IMG/VR virus record: IMGVR_UViG_3300005096_000071
Coordinates: 27,159-91,158 of that record
From: a virus
Direction: 5' to 3' (one strand)
DNA: 64,000 nt
The notes under the pieces were generated by a model, which was given only the letters and a program-made list of their open reading frames with translations, was not told the origin of the DNA and made no database searches. The translations under genes were made by a program, and so were the position numbers. Below, one piece after another: positions 14,957-22,477 of the stretch (positions within the stretch are counted from its first letter, which is position 1; each line of letters opens with the position of its first letter).

Positions 14957-15300
14957 GTCTCCCCCTCCTCCTTCAAGTCGTCGTTGCTCACGAAGCCGCT
15001 CGCATCATCCGGTGCGAGCGGCTTCTTTCCGTCGAGCGCTTCGCACAAGGTAGCGAGCGGCACGAGTATCGCGCTCTGCCTGACCCATCGGTGGGCGACG
15101 CGGCGCCACTTCGTTATCCACACACGCTCGGGCCCCCACTCCTCCCGGAAGGGCTTGCGGTCCTGGACCCCGATCGCGAGTGAGCACCACCCGCCGCTGT
15201 GGCTAAGGACGTGTCGCCACAGTTCGCGCCGCCGCACAACCCCGTCGCCCTCGACCGTTCCGACGATGTCGTCGATCGTGTCGGCCTCGCCATATTTCAC
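14953..15300 (-). CDS. hypothetical protein (115 aa)
   Basis: The GTG at 15300 overlaps the stop of the DUF1643 gene (GTGA), giving VKYGEADTIDDIVG. It is Trp-rich and basic in the middle (WITKWRRVAHRWVRQSAIL) with an acidic end. It is the last gene of the leftward accessory block and converges on the tail tube gene. No family recognised. Confidence 0.55.
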   Translation of the reverse strand: MKYGEADTIDDIVGTVEGDGVVRRRELWRHVLSHSGGWCSLAIGVQDRKPFREEWGPERVWITKWRRVAHRWVRQSAILVPLATLCEALDGKKPLAPDDASGFVSNDDLKEEGET

Positions 15301-15797
15301 GTCGGAGCCACCCACGGGGACGGCTCCAGCGTTTTCCGCAGATAGAGCGGGTGCCAGGGCTGGCCGGCTTGCGTCGTTTTGAGGCACATCAGAGGCACGC
15401 CAATAAGGAGCCCCACCACCTCGCTGACCCGCTCCGGCCTCGCGTTCCCGCCCCACCCCAGCATGACGAGCTGGGCGCTCCTGGTTGCCACGATGATGTG
15501 CTCGTCGTTCTCCGGGCCCACTGGGTCATCGACCTGCCACAACCCCTTCGGGTCGGTAGAGCGGAGCGCGTAGAGGTTGACGATCTCCATCGAGTCGTAG
15601 CCCCACGCTCGCGAGTACCCGGCGCACCGCCGGAGCGTGGGATCCAGGACATTCTCGTCGGCCGTGCTCGGGTTCAGCATCAGCCACACGACCCGCCCGC
15701 GCCCGCCGTGCCCCCACTCCCTCCAGAGCCGGTACCGGTAGACACGAGACAAGCTGAAGATCGCCCCCTGGTCGGGCCAGATTGACGCCTGGGTCAT
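15297..15797 (-). CDS. DUF1643 family protein
   Basis: A 166-residue protein with the family hallmark RVVWLMLNPSTADENVLDPTLRR near residue 38, followed by WGYDSMEIVNLYALRSTDPKGL and a C-terminal Gly-rich VMLGWGGNARPERVSEV segment. DUF1643 proteins are common on plasmids and phages and have no settled function. The ATG overlaps the thyA stop (TAATG), so the two are translated together. Confidence 0.85.
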   Translation of the reverse strand: MTQASIWPDQGAIFSLSRVYRYRLWREWGHGGRGRVVWLMLNPSTADENVLDPTLRRCAGYSRAWGYDSMEIVNLYALRSTDPKGLWQVDDPVGPENDEHIIVATRSAQLVMLGWGGNARPERVSEVVGLLIGVPLMCLKTTQAGQPWHPLYLRKTLEPSPWVAPT

Positions 15798-16645
15798 TAC
15801 GAGATCGGTGCTTCAATGAAGGGGTGGTGGCTGTACCCTTCCAGCGCGAAGTGCTTGGGCTCGAACAGTTCGAACAGGTGATCCTCCGTCGGGCACAGCT
15901 TCTCCGTGTCAACGAAGGCCGTCCGGTCGAGGGCCGCCGTCGGCATCGGCCGGGTGTCCCGGAGTAGCTGGGTCCGCGCCTGATCGACGTGATTTTTGTA
16001 CAGGTGCGCGCTGCCGAAGTTCATCACCAGCCGCCCGGGTTCGAGCCCGACCACGGCCGCGATGATGTGGGTGAGAGCCGCGTACATCACGATATTGAAC
16101 GGGACTCCGAGGAACCAGTCCGCGGACCGCTGGACCATCATCGTGTTGAGCCGCCCCCGTTGCACGTTGAATTGGTAGTACAGGTGGCACGGCGGTAGCT
16201 GCATGGCATGGATCTCCCCGGCGTTCCACGCCGACACGATGATCCGCCGGCTGTCCGGATTGGTCCGTAGCATGTGGACCGCATTGACCAGCTGGTCAAC
16301 CGTCGCCGGCCATCCACCCTCACCGGCCGCACGCCACGCTCGCCATTGCGCGCCGTAGATGGGGCCCAGTTCGCCGTCCTTCGCCCACTTGTCCCAGTAC
16401 TTCACGCCCAACCCGTGGAGACTGGCGGTGTCGGTGAACCCGTACATCATCCACGCCAGTTCTGCGATCGCCTTGGGCCACCTAACCTCCTTGGTCGTCA
16501 GGGCCGGGAACCCGTCGGCGAGGTCGCACGAGAGTTGCGGCCCCCAGACTTCAATCGTCCCCGTTCCGGTTCTGTCGTTTTGCTCGACCCCTTCGTCGAG
16601 GATTCGGGACATCACCTCCAGGTACTGCTCCTCCATCGTTGCCAT
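15797..16645 (-). CDS. thyA: thymidylate synthase (ThyA type)
   Basis: A 282-residue protein of normal length. It contains the phosphate-binding Arg segment NDRTGTGT (residues ~23-30), the catalytic cysteine in QLPPCHLYYQFNV (Cys153), RRIIVSAWN and the C-terminal folate-closing region. It converts dUMP to dTMP with methylene-tetrahydrofolate, raising thymidine supply during phage replication. The first 95 bp overlap the 3' end of the upstream gene in another frame. A HAD nucleotidase lies in the same strand block. Confidence 0.95.
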   Translation of the reverse strand: MATMEEQYLEVMSRILDEGVEQNDRTGTGTIEVWGPQLSCDLADGFPALTTKEVRWPKAIAELAWMMYGFTDTASLHGLGVKYWDKWAKDGELGPIYGAQWRAWRAAGEGGWPATVDQLVNAVHMLRTNPDSRRIIVSAWNAGEIHAMQLPPCHLYYQFNVQRGRLNTMMVQRSADWFLGVPFNIVMYAALTHIIAAVVGLEPGRLVMNFGSAHLYKNHVDQARTQLLRDTRPMPTAALDRTAFVDTEKLCPTEDHLFELFEPKHFALEGYSHHPFIEAPIS

Positions 16646-16943
16646 CGTCTGCGCTCACTCCTGCCGGCTCTGCCGGCGGCTGGGGTTTAGGCGGTGTCAA
16701 CTCGGCTTTGGGCGCGGGCTCCACCGGGGGCGCCTCTGCGGTAGGGGACGCGGTGGCCCACCCGAGAGACGCAACTGTGCCGGGAGAGCACCCAGCGGCA
16801 CGGAGCGCCAACGACATCGCTTGGCGTCCCTGTCGGGACACGGCGCGCGGGTGGACGCAGTAAGTCTCGCCGGCCTCGACCGCCGCAGTCACGGCGGCCG
16901 CTTGCTCTTTGGTGGCCGGGAGAGTGATCGGAATGTGCTTCAT
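16551..16943 (-). CDS. hypothetical protein with Pro-rich tail, overlapping thyA
   Basis: The ATG at 16943 overlaps the preceding stop (ATGA): MKHIPITLPATKEQAAAVTAAVEAGETY, then AGCSPGTVASLGWATAS and a Pro/Ala-rich region ending in basic RRRGRAKRQNRNGDD. The last 95 bp lie inside thyA in a different frame, an unusually long overlap. Either both frames are used or this ORF is truncated earlier in reality. Confidence 0.5.
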   Translation of the reverse strand: MKHIPITLPATKEQAAAVTAAVEAGETYCVHPRAVSRQGRQAMSLALRAAGCSPGTVASLGWATASPTAEAPPVEPAPKAELTPPKPQPPAEPAGVSADDGNDGGAVPGGDVPNPRRRGRAKRQNRNGDD

Positions 16944-17164
16944 GCGGCCAAGGGTACTACGCGGAACGACACGGTCGCCCGCAGGTAGCCGCGTGTCGCG
17001 GCAAAGTTCCGCCGCACCTCGGACTCCGTCGCCCACCCGCGGAAGGCTGAGCCGCGTGCGATGTTCTTCCCGTTCGGCGCGACGAGCCTCCATTGCCAGC
17101 GGCCGCTCCGCATCTGGTAGTAGACGACGGTGGCCCGCGTGGGCTTGGCCCGCCTGCGGCTCAT
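16940..17164 (-). CDS. small DUF1508/YegP-like protein (74 aa)
   Basis: The pattern YYQMRSGRWQWRLVAPNGKNIARGSAFRGWATESEVRRNF follows the DUF1508 repeat (aromatic strand, WRW-R-L-A-NG, I-A-S, GY-K...), one copy here. Such small beta domains are widespread in bacteria and archaea without known function. The overlap is four bases on both sides, so it is part of one leftward operon. Confidence 0.6.
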   Translation of the reverse strand: MSRRRAKPTRATVVYYQMRSGRWQWRLVAPNGKNIARGSAFRGWATESEVRRNFAATRGYLRATVSFRVVPLAA

Positions 17165-17430
17165 CCCCGCCCCGTCTCTTTCGAGTCCTCTACCCCCGGG
17201 AGGTCTTCCTGGCCGTACCGCTCGGCCATGAGTCCGATCAACTCCGACTCTGCGCGGAGCAAGATCCGGGTAACCGCGCGGTCGTTGGCCTTCATCGCTT
17301 TGTTTCGCGAGCGGCGGCAGCTGTTGATCGCGGTGTCGATGGGATCGACACCCTCGTCCTCGCCCTCGTCCTCGTCGGACGCGGCGGGTGTGGTGACGGG
17401 GGCGGCGTTGGTCTCGGGTGTCTGGCTCAT
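17161..17430 (-). CDS. hypothetical acidic protein (89 aa)
   Basis: ATG 17430, overlapping the preceding stop. It begins MSQTPETNAAPVTT with an acidic linker (SDEDEGEDEGVD), followed by a helical end INSCRRSRNKAMKANDRAV and a Glu/Leu-rich segment. Probably soluble and partly disordered. No family recognised. Confidence 0.5.
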   Translation of the reverse strand: MSQTPETNAAPVTTPAASDEDEGEDEGVDPIDTAINSCRRSRNKAMKANDRAVTRILLRAESELIGLMAERYGQEDLPGVEDSKETGRG

Positions 17431-18026
17431 AGGGTCGTCTCCTGTTCGATGCAATTTGGTTTGGCGCTGAGGATGCGGCCGAGGTGGCCGCTCTCGGTGA
17501 CGCGGAAGCGGATCCGGGTCCGCGGTCCGTTCCATCCCAGGAGGATGACGGAGATCCGCTTGCTCGGATCGCCGCGGGGGCGCCAGAAAGACACGGCGAC
17601 GGGGGTTACCACAATGGGCTCCACGTCCGCGACCGGTACAGGCGCAAGCTTCCGCCGTGGCCCGATCGGGGGGATCGCCCGGCGCTTACCCTTGCGTCGT
17701 CCGTTGCCGCGGTACCGCATCATCCCGCCATCCTTCAGGTGGACAGTCACCAGGGCTTTGCGGCCGTGCACCGCTACGTGGTCGCGCAGCTTGATCACCG
17801 CGTTGGCGTCCATCACCACGCGGCGCATCTCGACCTTACCGCGGCAGCGGACCGTTATGGTCGCGATGTCGTCCGGGTGGACGTCGTCCTGCCCCGCTCG
17901 GTCGTCCTCGGAAAAGTACCGCGTTTCGCGCCGAGGCTGCGCTCGGCCTCGCCAGACCGGTCCGGTGGACTGTGGGCGTCCGGGTTCCCTTATGAGCTTC
18001 CCGTCCGTCGGATTGAGGTATTGCAT
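17427..18026 (-). CDS. hypothetical protein (199 aa), first gene of a leftward operon
   Basis: ATG 18026 lies nine bases after the -10 of a composite promoter. It is basic throughout, with a beta-rich middle (DDIATITVRCRGKVEMRRV, VTVHLKDGGMMRYRG) and a Lys/Arg patch (GNGRRKGKRRAIP). The charge suggests nucleic-acid contact, but no domain was recognised. It heads the cluster that includes thyA and DUF1643. Confidence 0.55.
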   Translation of the reverse strand: MQYLNPTDGKLIREPGRPQSTGPVWRGRAQPRRETRYFSEDDRAGQDDVHPDDIATITVRCRGKVEMRRVVMDANAVIKLRDHVAVHGRKALVTVHLKDGGMMRYRGNGRRKGKRRAIPPIGPRRKLAPVPVADVEPIVVTPVAVSFWRPRGDPSKRISVILLGWNGPRTRIRFRVTESGHLGRILSAKPNCIEQETTL

Positions 18027-18035
18027 CGGATTGTG

Positions 18036-18078
18036 AATCTATACGGTCACGGCTAAGTCCGCAACGGTCAGGGTGCAT
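18036..18078 (-). promoter_or_regulatory. composite leftward promoter (thyA operon)
   Basis: Minus strand: ATGCAC (18078-18073), 8 bp, TTGCGG (18064-18059), 17 bp, TAGATT (18041-18036), 9 nt, ATG 18026. Spacing is identical to the other copies. Confidence 0.7.
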
Positions 18079-18724
18079 TTTCACCTGGATCCCAGGCGGA
18101 TGAAAAGTCACGATCGGCGAATAACTCCGCCAAACCCGTGATCTGTTTCAGACGTAGAACCTCGTCGCTACACATCCCCAGCTCTTCCTGTATTTTCTTG
18201 TCGCGCCAGCCAGCCTTGTACAACATCCGCACGACCTCGGACATCGCATCGACGCGGTGCTCCCCACGCGCCCGATTGTGCTCGACAGTCGCCGCGATTC
18301 TCGACCCGTCATCAGTCCTACTCGCGCGGATCTGGGTCACTGGTAAACGACCATGCACGCTTTCGCTGACCTCCTTGATCTCCTTTCCCACACGGCTGCG
18401 ATGGAACCCATCCACCACCACCACCACGCCATCGTCCACCTCGTGCGCGACGATCGGCATCGTGTACCCATTTGCCACGACGGAATGAGCGAGCAATTTC
18501 ATTTCTGGCGGAGCCACAGTATTCGGGTTGTAGTCGTTGCCACGCACGTCGTCAGCTCGGACCCACTGGACGAGGTCAACAGGGTGCTCCCGCAGAGGTG
18601 AAATCTCGTGGATGTGCAGCCTCGCAGTATTGATTGCATCGATCCTGTCGTCGAGATCTGAGATCTCGCCGAGGGCTGTCGCAAGTTCACGAGCTAACTC
18701 GTCCGCCTTTTTTACAGTCCCCAT
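18068..18724 (-). CDS. ParB/Srx-fold protein, IbrB-like
   Basis: A 218-residue protein with a ParB-like core: VQWVRADDVRGNDYNPNTV, EMKLLAHSVVANGYTMPIVAH, VVVVVDGFHRSRVGKEI, then VEHNRARGEHRV and a C-terminal helix-turn-helix-like segment (KKIQEELGMCSDEVLRLKQITGL). This arrangement matches IbrB, the partner of the PAPS-reductase-like IbrA. It overlaps the IbrA-like gene by 13 bases. Its stop precedes the next promoter, which lies inside its 3' end. The role in phages is not established. Confidence 0.75.
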   Translation of the reverse strand: MGTVKKADELARELATALGEISDLDDRIDAINTARLHIHEISPLREHPVDLVQWVRADDVRGNDYNPNTVAPPEMKLLAHSVVANGYTMPIVAHEVDDGVVVVVDGFHRSRVGKEIKEVSESVHGRLPVTQIRASRTDDGSRIAATVEHNRARGEHRVDAMSEVVRMLYKAGWRDKKIQEELGMCSDEVLRLKQITGLAELFADRDFSSAWDPGENAP

Positions 18725-19947
18725 TTCGCTCGTCTCTTTCTCATGATCTTCCTGTAACGCTGGTAAGCGCCATCCTTATTTGACTGCTGTGAGAACGACA
18801 GCCTCCGACACATCCTGTCGTTCAGGAGGATCTTCTTGGCGACGCGTCGCCAAGACGGGGCTTTACGCTGCGCTTCGAGCTTCGGGTCGGCCTCGTCGAC
18901 CATCTCCACTCCTTTGCCTCGCCAGTGCGCTATGAATACTGCGATCTTATCAGAGTAATGGTCTCTCTCCTCCTCAGGGAGGGTCTCAAGGAGGAACGAA
19001 ACGTAACTCTCCCACGTTGGGTGGGAGTCTGGAAGTGTGACCTTCCCGTTCCCGAGGATATTTCCTCGTTTGCCAGCATAGAGAGCACCGTAATTTGCCC
19101 CCGCGACCCTCGCTAGTACACGGTGCCACGTATTTGGCTCTACTACGTGCCACATACGTAGCCCCCTCCGCTGGTCGTCGCCGTATGGCTGACAAATACG
19201 CTGCTGATGGATCGGCAGCCCGGCGCGGTGCATTGAGTCATATAAGGTGTTGTGCGGCAACCCTGTCTTGCCGTGAAAAGTCCAAATGTCCTCAGTCTTC
19301 CAATCGTAGATTGGGTAACAGTTGACCAGTCCTTCTCCCTTCCATGTGGTCCAGTGCAGACCCTCGACTCGACTCTTTCGGATTTTCGCTATAGTGCGCC
19401 ATCGGTTCAGCGACTCGTCGGTCCTTATCCCCACGAGACAGGCACATGGCTCGCCTCCAGAATACCACTTTCCAAACTCAGGGACAAAGTCCTCGAATTC
19501 CATTGCACATTTTCGATCACCGTCAGTCCATGGTGGACGGTAGAAAGGGTACACATCGGGGTCCGTGACGGCGAAGTCAGGGGGAGTCCTGACCCATGAT
19601 TCGGTCATCGTTGGATCCCACGATGTCCAGTATGGTTGGACAACAGAGACAGCGTTCCGTAGGTGGATCGGGAGAGCAACCCAGTGTGGATCGATACAGT
19701 CTGCGTAGGACGCGAACATCTCTTTGATGTAGTCTATCGTGCATTCGAACTGGGCCTCAAGATCAACGTACAAGACGCCGATACGCCTGCCGCGCCGGCG
19801 TGCTTCGGCGCATGCTAAGTGCATCATGACCCCAGAGTCCTTGCCGGAGGGTCCAGACAAGTACACTCGTCGGAAGGAATCGAAAACCCACGAGATACGT
19901 TCCTTCGCAGCGTCGAGTACGTTTTTGTCGAGCCGTATCTTATCCAT
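18712..19947 (-). CDS. PAPS-reductase-family protein, IbrA-like (411 aa)
   Basis: ATG 19947. It has a PP-loop-like nucleotide motif YLSGPSGKDSGVMMHLA near residue 32, then RRIGVLYVDLEAQF, WVALPIHLRN and CACLVGIRTDES...NRWRTI, the pattern of phosphoadenosine phosphosulfate reductase-like enzymes and IbrA. It is adjacent to a ParB-like partner. GC content is visibly lower than its surroundings (two sampled 60-base blocks are about 47 and 52 percent, against 67 percent in a tail block), suggesting recent acquisition. Possible roles: gene regulation as for IbrAB, or a sulfur-based nucleic-acid modification. Confidence 0.8.
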   Translation of the reverse strand: MDKIRLDKNVLDAAKERISWVFDSFRRVYLSGPSGKDSGVMMHLACAEARRRGRRIGVLYVDLEAQFECTIDYIKEMFASYADCIDPHWVALPIHLRNAVSVVQPYWTSWDPTMTESWVRTPPDFAVTDPDVYPFYRPPWTDGDRKCAMEFEDFVPEFGKWYSGGEPCACLVGIRTDESLNRWRTIAKIRKSRVEGLHWTTWKGEGLVNCYPIYDWKTEDIWTFHGKTGLPHNTLYDSMHRAGLPIHQQRICQPYGDDQRRGLRMWHVVEPNTWHRVLARVAGANYGALYAGKRGNILGNGKVTLPDSHPTWESYVSFLLETLPEEERDHYSDKIAVFIAHWRGKGVEMVDEADPKLEAQRKAPSWRRVAKKILLNDRMCRRLSFSQQSNKDGAYQRYRKIMRKRRAKWGL

Positions 19948-20485
19948 GGATCCTATCGATCTGTGCCCCACGCACAACCACCATTCGCTCCGAGGATCCT
20001 TCGTAGACTCGGTATCTGTGACCGTCCCGTAAACGATAGATCCTAACTCCATCATCGAGCACGAAGCCGTTGCGCTGGGCTGCAGAAACGTCTCGAACCC
20101 ATGGGCGATCAAGGACGTTCTCAACGACCTTTAGCACTGCCGCATCGCCACCTCCATCCGCGACTCTGAGCGCCTGGAGTGGCTCGACGCTAGTGCTTTT
20201 GCCGTTTTCAAACCGGGCAAACTGTCGCTGGTGTGGGCCGCTTCGTATCTCGTACAAAACATTCTCTCGCAATAGCCATGTTGCGACAACTCCATACAGG
20301 TTCCCGCTCCATGCGGAGTGAGCGTTGCTCCAGTCGTTCATTGGAGTGATGAACGACCTGGAAAGCCCCCACTTGGGGTGAATGCCATCGATTGTCGCAA
20401 CCCATGGTTTGATGGGACTTCCTCCTTTATAGTGGGCAGGCACTTCGATCCTCAAGATCGAGAAAGGGTGTTTCTTCATAACCAT
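19940..20485 (-). CDS. hypothetical protein upstream of the IbrA-like gene (181 aa)
   Basis: ATG 20485 (MVMKKHPFSILRIEVPAHY) or the in-frame ATG 20479. The sequence is moderate-GC, mixed alpha/beta, with GNLYGVVATWLLRENVLYEIRSGPHQ and VLKVVENVLDRPWVRDV. It overlaps the IbrA-like start by eight bases and so is probably co-translated with the IbrA/IbrB pair, making a three-gene cassette. No family recognised; it could be a third component. Confidence 0.6.
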   Translation of the reverse strand: MVMKKHPFSILRIEVPAHYKGGSPIKPWVATIDGIHPKWGLSRSFITPMNDWSNAHSAWSGNLYGVVATWLLRENVLYEIRSGPHQRQFARFENGKSTSVEPLQALRVADGGGDAAVLKVVENVLDRPWVRDVSAAQRNGFVLDDGVRIYRLRDGHRYRVYEGSSERMVVVRGAQIDRIHG

Positions 20486-20490
20486 CCCGG

Positions 20491-20994
20491 TTAGCAGTCG
20501 AACTCGTCGAACGCACATGCTCCGCAGTACCCCTCCATCGCTACGTGGTGGGGTGCGTCGACGAGCGCGCCTCGGCACTCCTTACACCTGGTCTGCGGGC
20601 GACCGGCCCGTGGTGACCGTTTGCGTTGCACGACGCGACAGAGAAAACCGGTCCCACTCTCCACGACAGACTCCACCGTTTCTGTTTTCGTAGAGCCAGA
20701 TGCCTTCATAACCTCCAACTTGCTCCCTGCCGCGGGCCGGTCCCCGTAGACCATCACCGCCCACGAGCCGTCCTCCGTTTTCGTGTAGGAGGCACCAGCA
20801 ATGGCGCGTCCGGTGAATGAGCCGGCAAGCGATGCCTTGCCAGTCCACCACGCGCTTTCGTTGGGATCCCAACGAAAGCCGGCGGATCGAAGGTCGTGTC
20901 GCATCGGGTATGTGTTACCGCGCACATAATGTCGTCGTCCCTTCTTCTCGATGCTAAGCGAATCTGCGGGGCGGGTTGCGTTGGCGTCGGTCAT
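20491..20994 (-). CDS. DUF5710-like protein with C-terminal zinc ribbon
   Basis: Residues ~15-55 (KGRRHYVRGNTYPMRHDLRSAGFRWDP-NESAWWTG) match the DUF5710-type motif in which a compact domain ends in A-G-x-R-W-D-P and W-x. The C-terminus carries CKECRGALVD and GYCGACAFDEFDC, a likely zinc ribbon. ATG 20994 lies nine bases after a composite-promoter -10, so this gene heads the IbrA/IbrB cassette transcript. Confidence 0.6.
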   Translation of the reverse strand: MTDANATRPADSLSIEKKGRRHYVRGNTYPMRHDLRSAGFRWDPNESAWWTGKASLAGSFTGRAIAGASYTKTEDGSWAVMVYGDRPAAGSKLEVMKASGSTKTETVESVVESGTGFLCRVVQRKRSPRAGRPQTRCKECRGALVDAPHHVAMEGYCGACAFDEFDC

Positions 20995-21003
20995 TGCTCA
21001 GAT

Positions 21004-21046
21004 GTTGTACACGACCGATGGGCGCGGCGCAAGCTAAATCGTGCAC
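21004..21046 (-). promoter_or_regulatory. composite leftward promoter (IbrA/IbrB cassette)
   Basis: Minus strand: GTGCAC (21046-21041), 8 bp, TTGCGC (21032-21027), 17 bp, TACAAC (21009-21004), 9 nt, ATG 20994. The box sits at the very end of the HAD gene region. Confidence 0.75.
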
Positions 21047-21047
21047 T

Positions 21048-21620
21048 TTACCATCTGGGTCGCTTCGCGATTTGGTCAAGCTCGCACGTGATGGCCGTCA
21101 GCTTGGCGTGCGTGCTTGTGATCGCGTGTCGGCGGTTCCAAGGGTTCGGCCACGTGACGGCGTGGCCCTCGCGAGCCGTGAAGGCGTCCACGTTTTTGTC
21201 GTGGTCATCGATCAGGACGATTCCCGGTCGCGCCACGGCGATCTTGGAGTGCCCGATCAGGAACGTCCCGGGGCCAAAGTGCCGCATCAAAAAGTTCGTC
21301 TTTCCGTGTGCGCTCTCACCGGCCCCCGTTTTCGGCGGGGGTGCGGTGAGCCAGAACGTCGGGGCCAAGCGTGAACAGGCACCCCACAGTTGGAGCGCCC
21401 CCTCCAACAGTGGAAGCTCCTCCCACCATGCGGGTCCGATCGCTTTGATCTTCGCCCAGACCGCGCGCTCGTTTAGCTTGAGCACCTCGAAGGCGTCGTA
21501 CGTGCCTCGTGGCCACTGCTCCAGCACCTCGGCGTGGTCGAGCTTCATCAGCCGGCAGAGCCCCGCCAGCCAGTCGGCCGCCAGCCCGTCAACATCGAGA
21601 TAGATTGCGTCGATCGCCAT
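21048..21620 (-). CDS. HAD-superfamily 5'-deoxyribonucleotidase-like protein
   Basis: A 190-residue protein with the HAD nucleophile motif YLDVDGLAADW (Asp9, Asp11), motif II-like FWLTAPPPKTGAGE, a Lys/Arg region after HGKTNFLMRHFG, and the acidic motif IVLIDDHDKNVDAF. The pattern is that of phage NT5C-type nucleotidases, which dephosphorylate (d)NMPs or act in nucleotide salvage. It complements thyA in the same block. ATG 21620 follows a TAACAT hexamer by seven bases. Confidence 0.75.
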   Translation of the reverse strand: MAIDAIYLDVDGLAADWLAGLCRLMKLDHAEVLEQWPRGTYDAFEVLKLNERAVWAKIKAIGPAWWEELPLLEGALQLWGACSRLAPTFWLTAPPPKTGAGESAHGKTNFLMRHFGPGTFLIGHSKIAVARPGIVLIDDHDKNVDAFTAREGHAVTWPNPWNRRHAITSTHAKLTAITCELDQIAKRPRW

Positions 21621-21630
21621 GCCCGGGATG

Positions 21631-21861
21631 TTACCCCACAGCCGCGAGGCGGCAGGGTGGGGCCTTGACGACCCAGGCGCCGTTGACCACGACGGCGACC
21701 GCCTCGACGCCGAGGGCCCGCGCCTCGACTGCGATCAGTTGCGCCGCCTCGGGACCGTCACAGACGGACCACGCTGGATCACCACTGAACGCGGTATTAG
21801 CCACGTCTGCAGCCGCAGTTGCAATCGTTTTTTGGTTTTGGCGGTCCATCTCGATCACCAC
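21631..21861 (-). CDS. hypothetical small protein (76 aa)
   Basis: GTG 21861 is chosen because it lies nine bases after the -10 of a composite promoter; without that, the ATG four codons later would be equally likely. The sequence is Ala/Val-rich, with IATAAADVANTAFSGDPAW and a C-terminal VAVVVNGAWVVKAPP strand. It heads the transcript containing the HAD nucleotidase. No family recognised. Confidence 0.5.
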   Translation of the reverse strand: MVIEMDRQNQKTIATAAADVANTAFSGDPAWSVCDGPEAAQLIAVEARALGVEAVAVVVNGAWVVKAPPCRLAAVG

Positions 21862-21870
21862 TTGCCCGGG

Positions 21871-21913
21871 AATGTAGCCGGCCCCGGTAAAGGTGGCAAC
21901 CTATTGGGTGCAT
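21871..21913 (-). promoter_or_regulatory. composite leftward promoter (HAD nucleotidase unit)
   Basis: Minus strand: ATGCAC (21913-21908), 8 bp, TTGCCA (21899-21894), 17 bp, TACATT (21876-21871), 9 nt, GTG 21861. Confidence 0.7.
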
Positions 21914-21932
21914 GTTTTTACGCTATTCGCGC

Positions 21933-21961
21933 TTGTCCGCCGGGATGCCGCGTGAGATACC
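21933..21961 (+). promoter_or_regulatory. rightward promoter of the chaperone/tape-measure operon
   Basis: TTGTCC (21933-21938), 17 bp, GATACC (21956-21961), six bases, ATG 21968. An overlapping TACCAA gives a four-base alternative. It is divergent from the composite promoter at 21871-21913. Confidence 0.45.
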
Positions 21962-21967
21962 AAGGGC

Positions 21968-22477
21968 ATGAGCGACACACCCGAGAAAATCGTACGCGCG
22001 CCGCGTCCCGGCTCAGAGGGGTTCGGCGATCTACCACCAGCGGCGGCGCCAGCTGCCGCCCTTCCGTCCGGCATGATCTCCCCGGCCTCGTTCGAGAAAG
22101 AGCAACAGGCCCAACGGTTCGCGATCCCTATGAAGGACAAGTTCGGACTCGTGGTCGATCCGACATGGGGTGAGCGGTCGGATGGTGACCTCGTTTTCTA
22201 TATGGTTGCGTTGACACCGGAACGCGAGGAAAAAGCGGCAGCGTCCGCTGGCATGGGCCAGAACTTCCAAGCTGTTTTTGCCGAAATGGTGACGTTGTCG
22301 GTCGCAATGATCGGGGAAGTGAAGACCCGCGGGCGCCGCGACTACATCACTGACTGGCTAAAGCAGCTCGGGCCACGAGGACGCAAGTACGTCGACGCGG
22401 CCTATAACCGGATGTCGTCGGTCGCTGAGGCCGACCTGAACACGTTTCTCGACGGGGGAGCGCCCGTCACGATCTAA
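21968..22477 (+). CDS. tail assembly chaperone (G-type, upstream frame)
   Basis: A 169-residue protein just before the tape measure, where tailed phages encode the G / GT chaperones. It has a Pro/Ala-rich N-terminus, then MKDKFGLVVDPTWGERSDGDLVFYMVAL and RGRRDYITDWLKQLGPRGRKYVDAAYNRMSS. Near its end (22454-22458) is a run of five G in gac-ggg-gga-gcg. A +1 or -2 slip there enters the open frame that runs to 22760, giving a longer fusion protein. Confidence 0.7.
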   Translation: MSDTPEKIVRAPRPGSEGFGDLPPAAAPAAALPSGMISPASFEKEQQAQRFAIPMKDKFGLVVDPTWGERSDGDLVFYMVALTPEREEKAAASAGMGQNFQAVFAEMVTLSVAMIGEVKTRGRRDYITDWLKQLGPRGRKYVDAAYNRMSSVAEADLNTFLDGGAPVTI

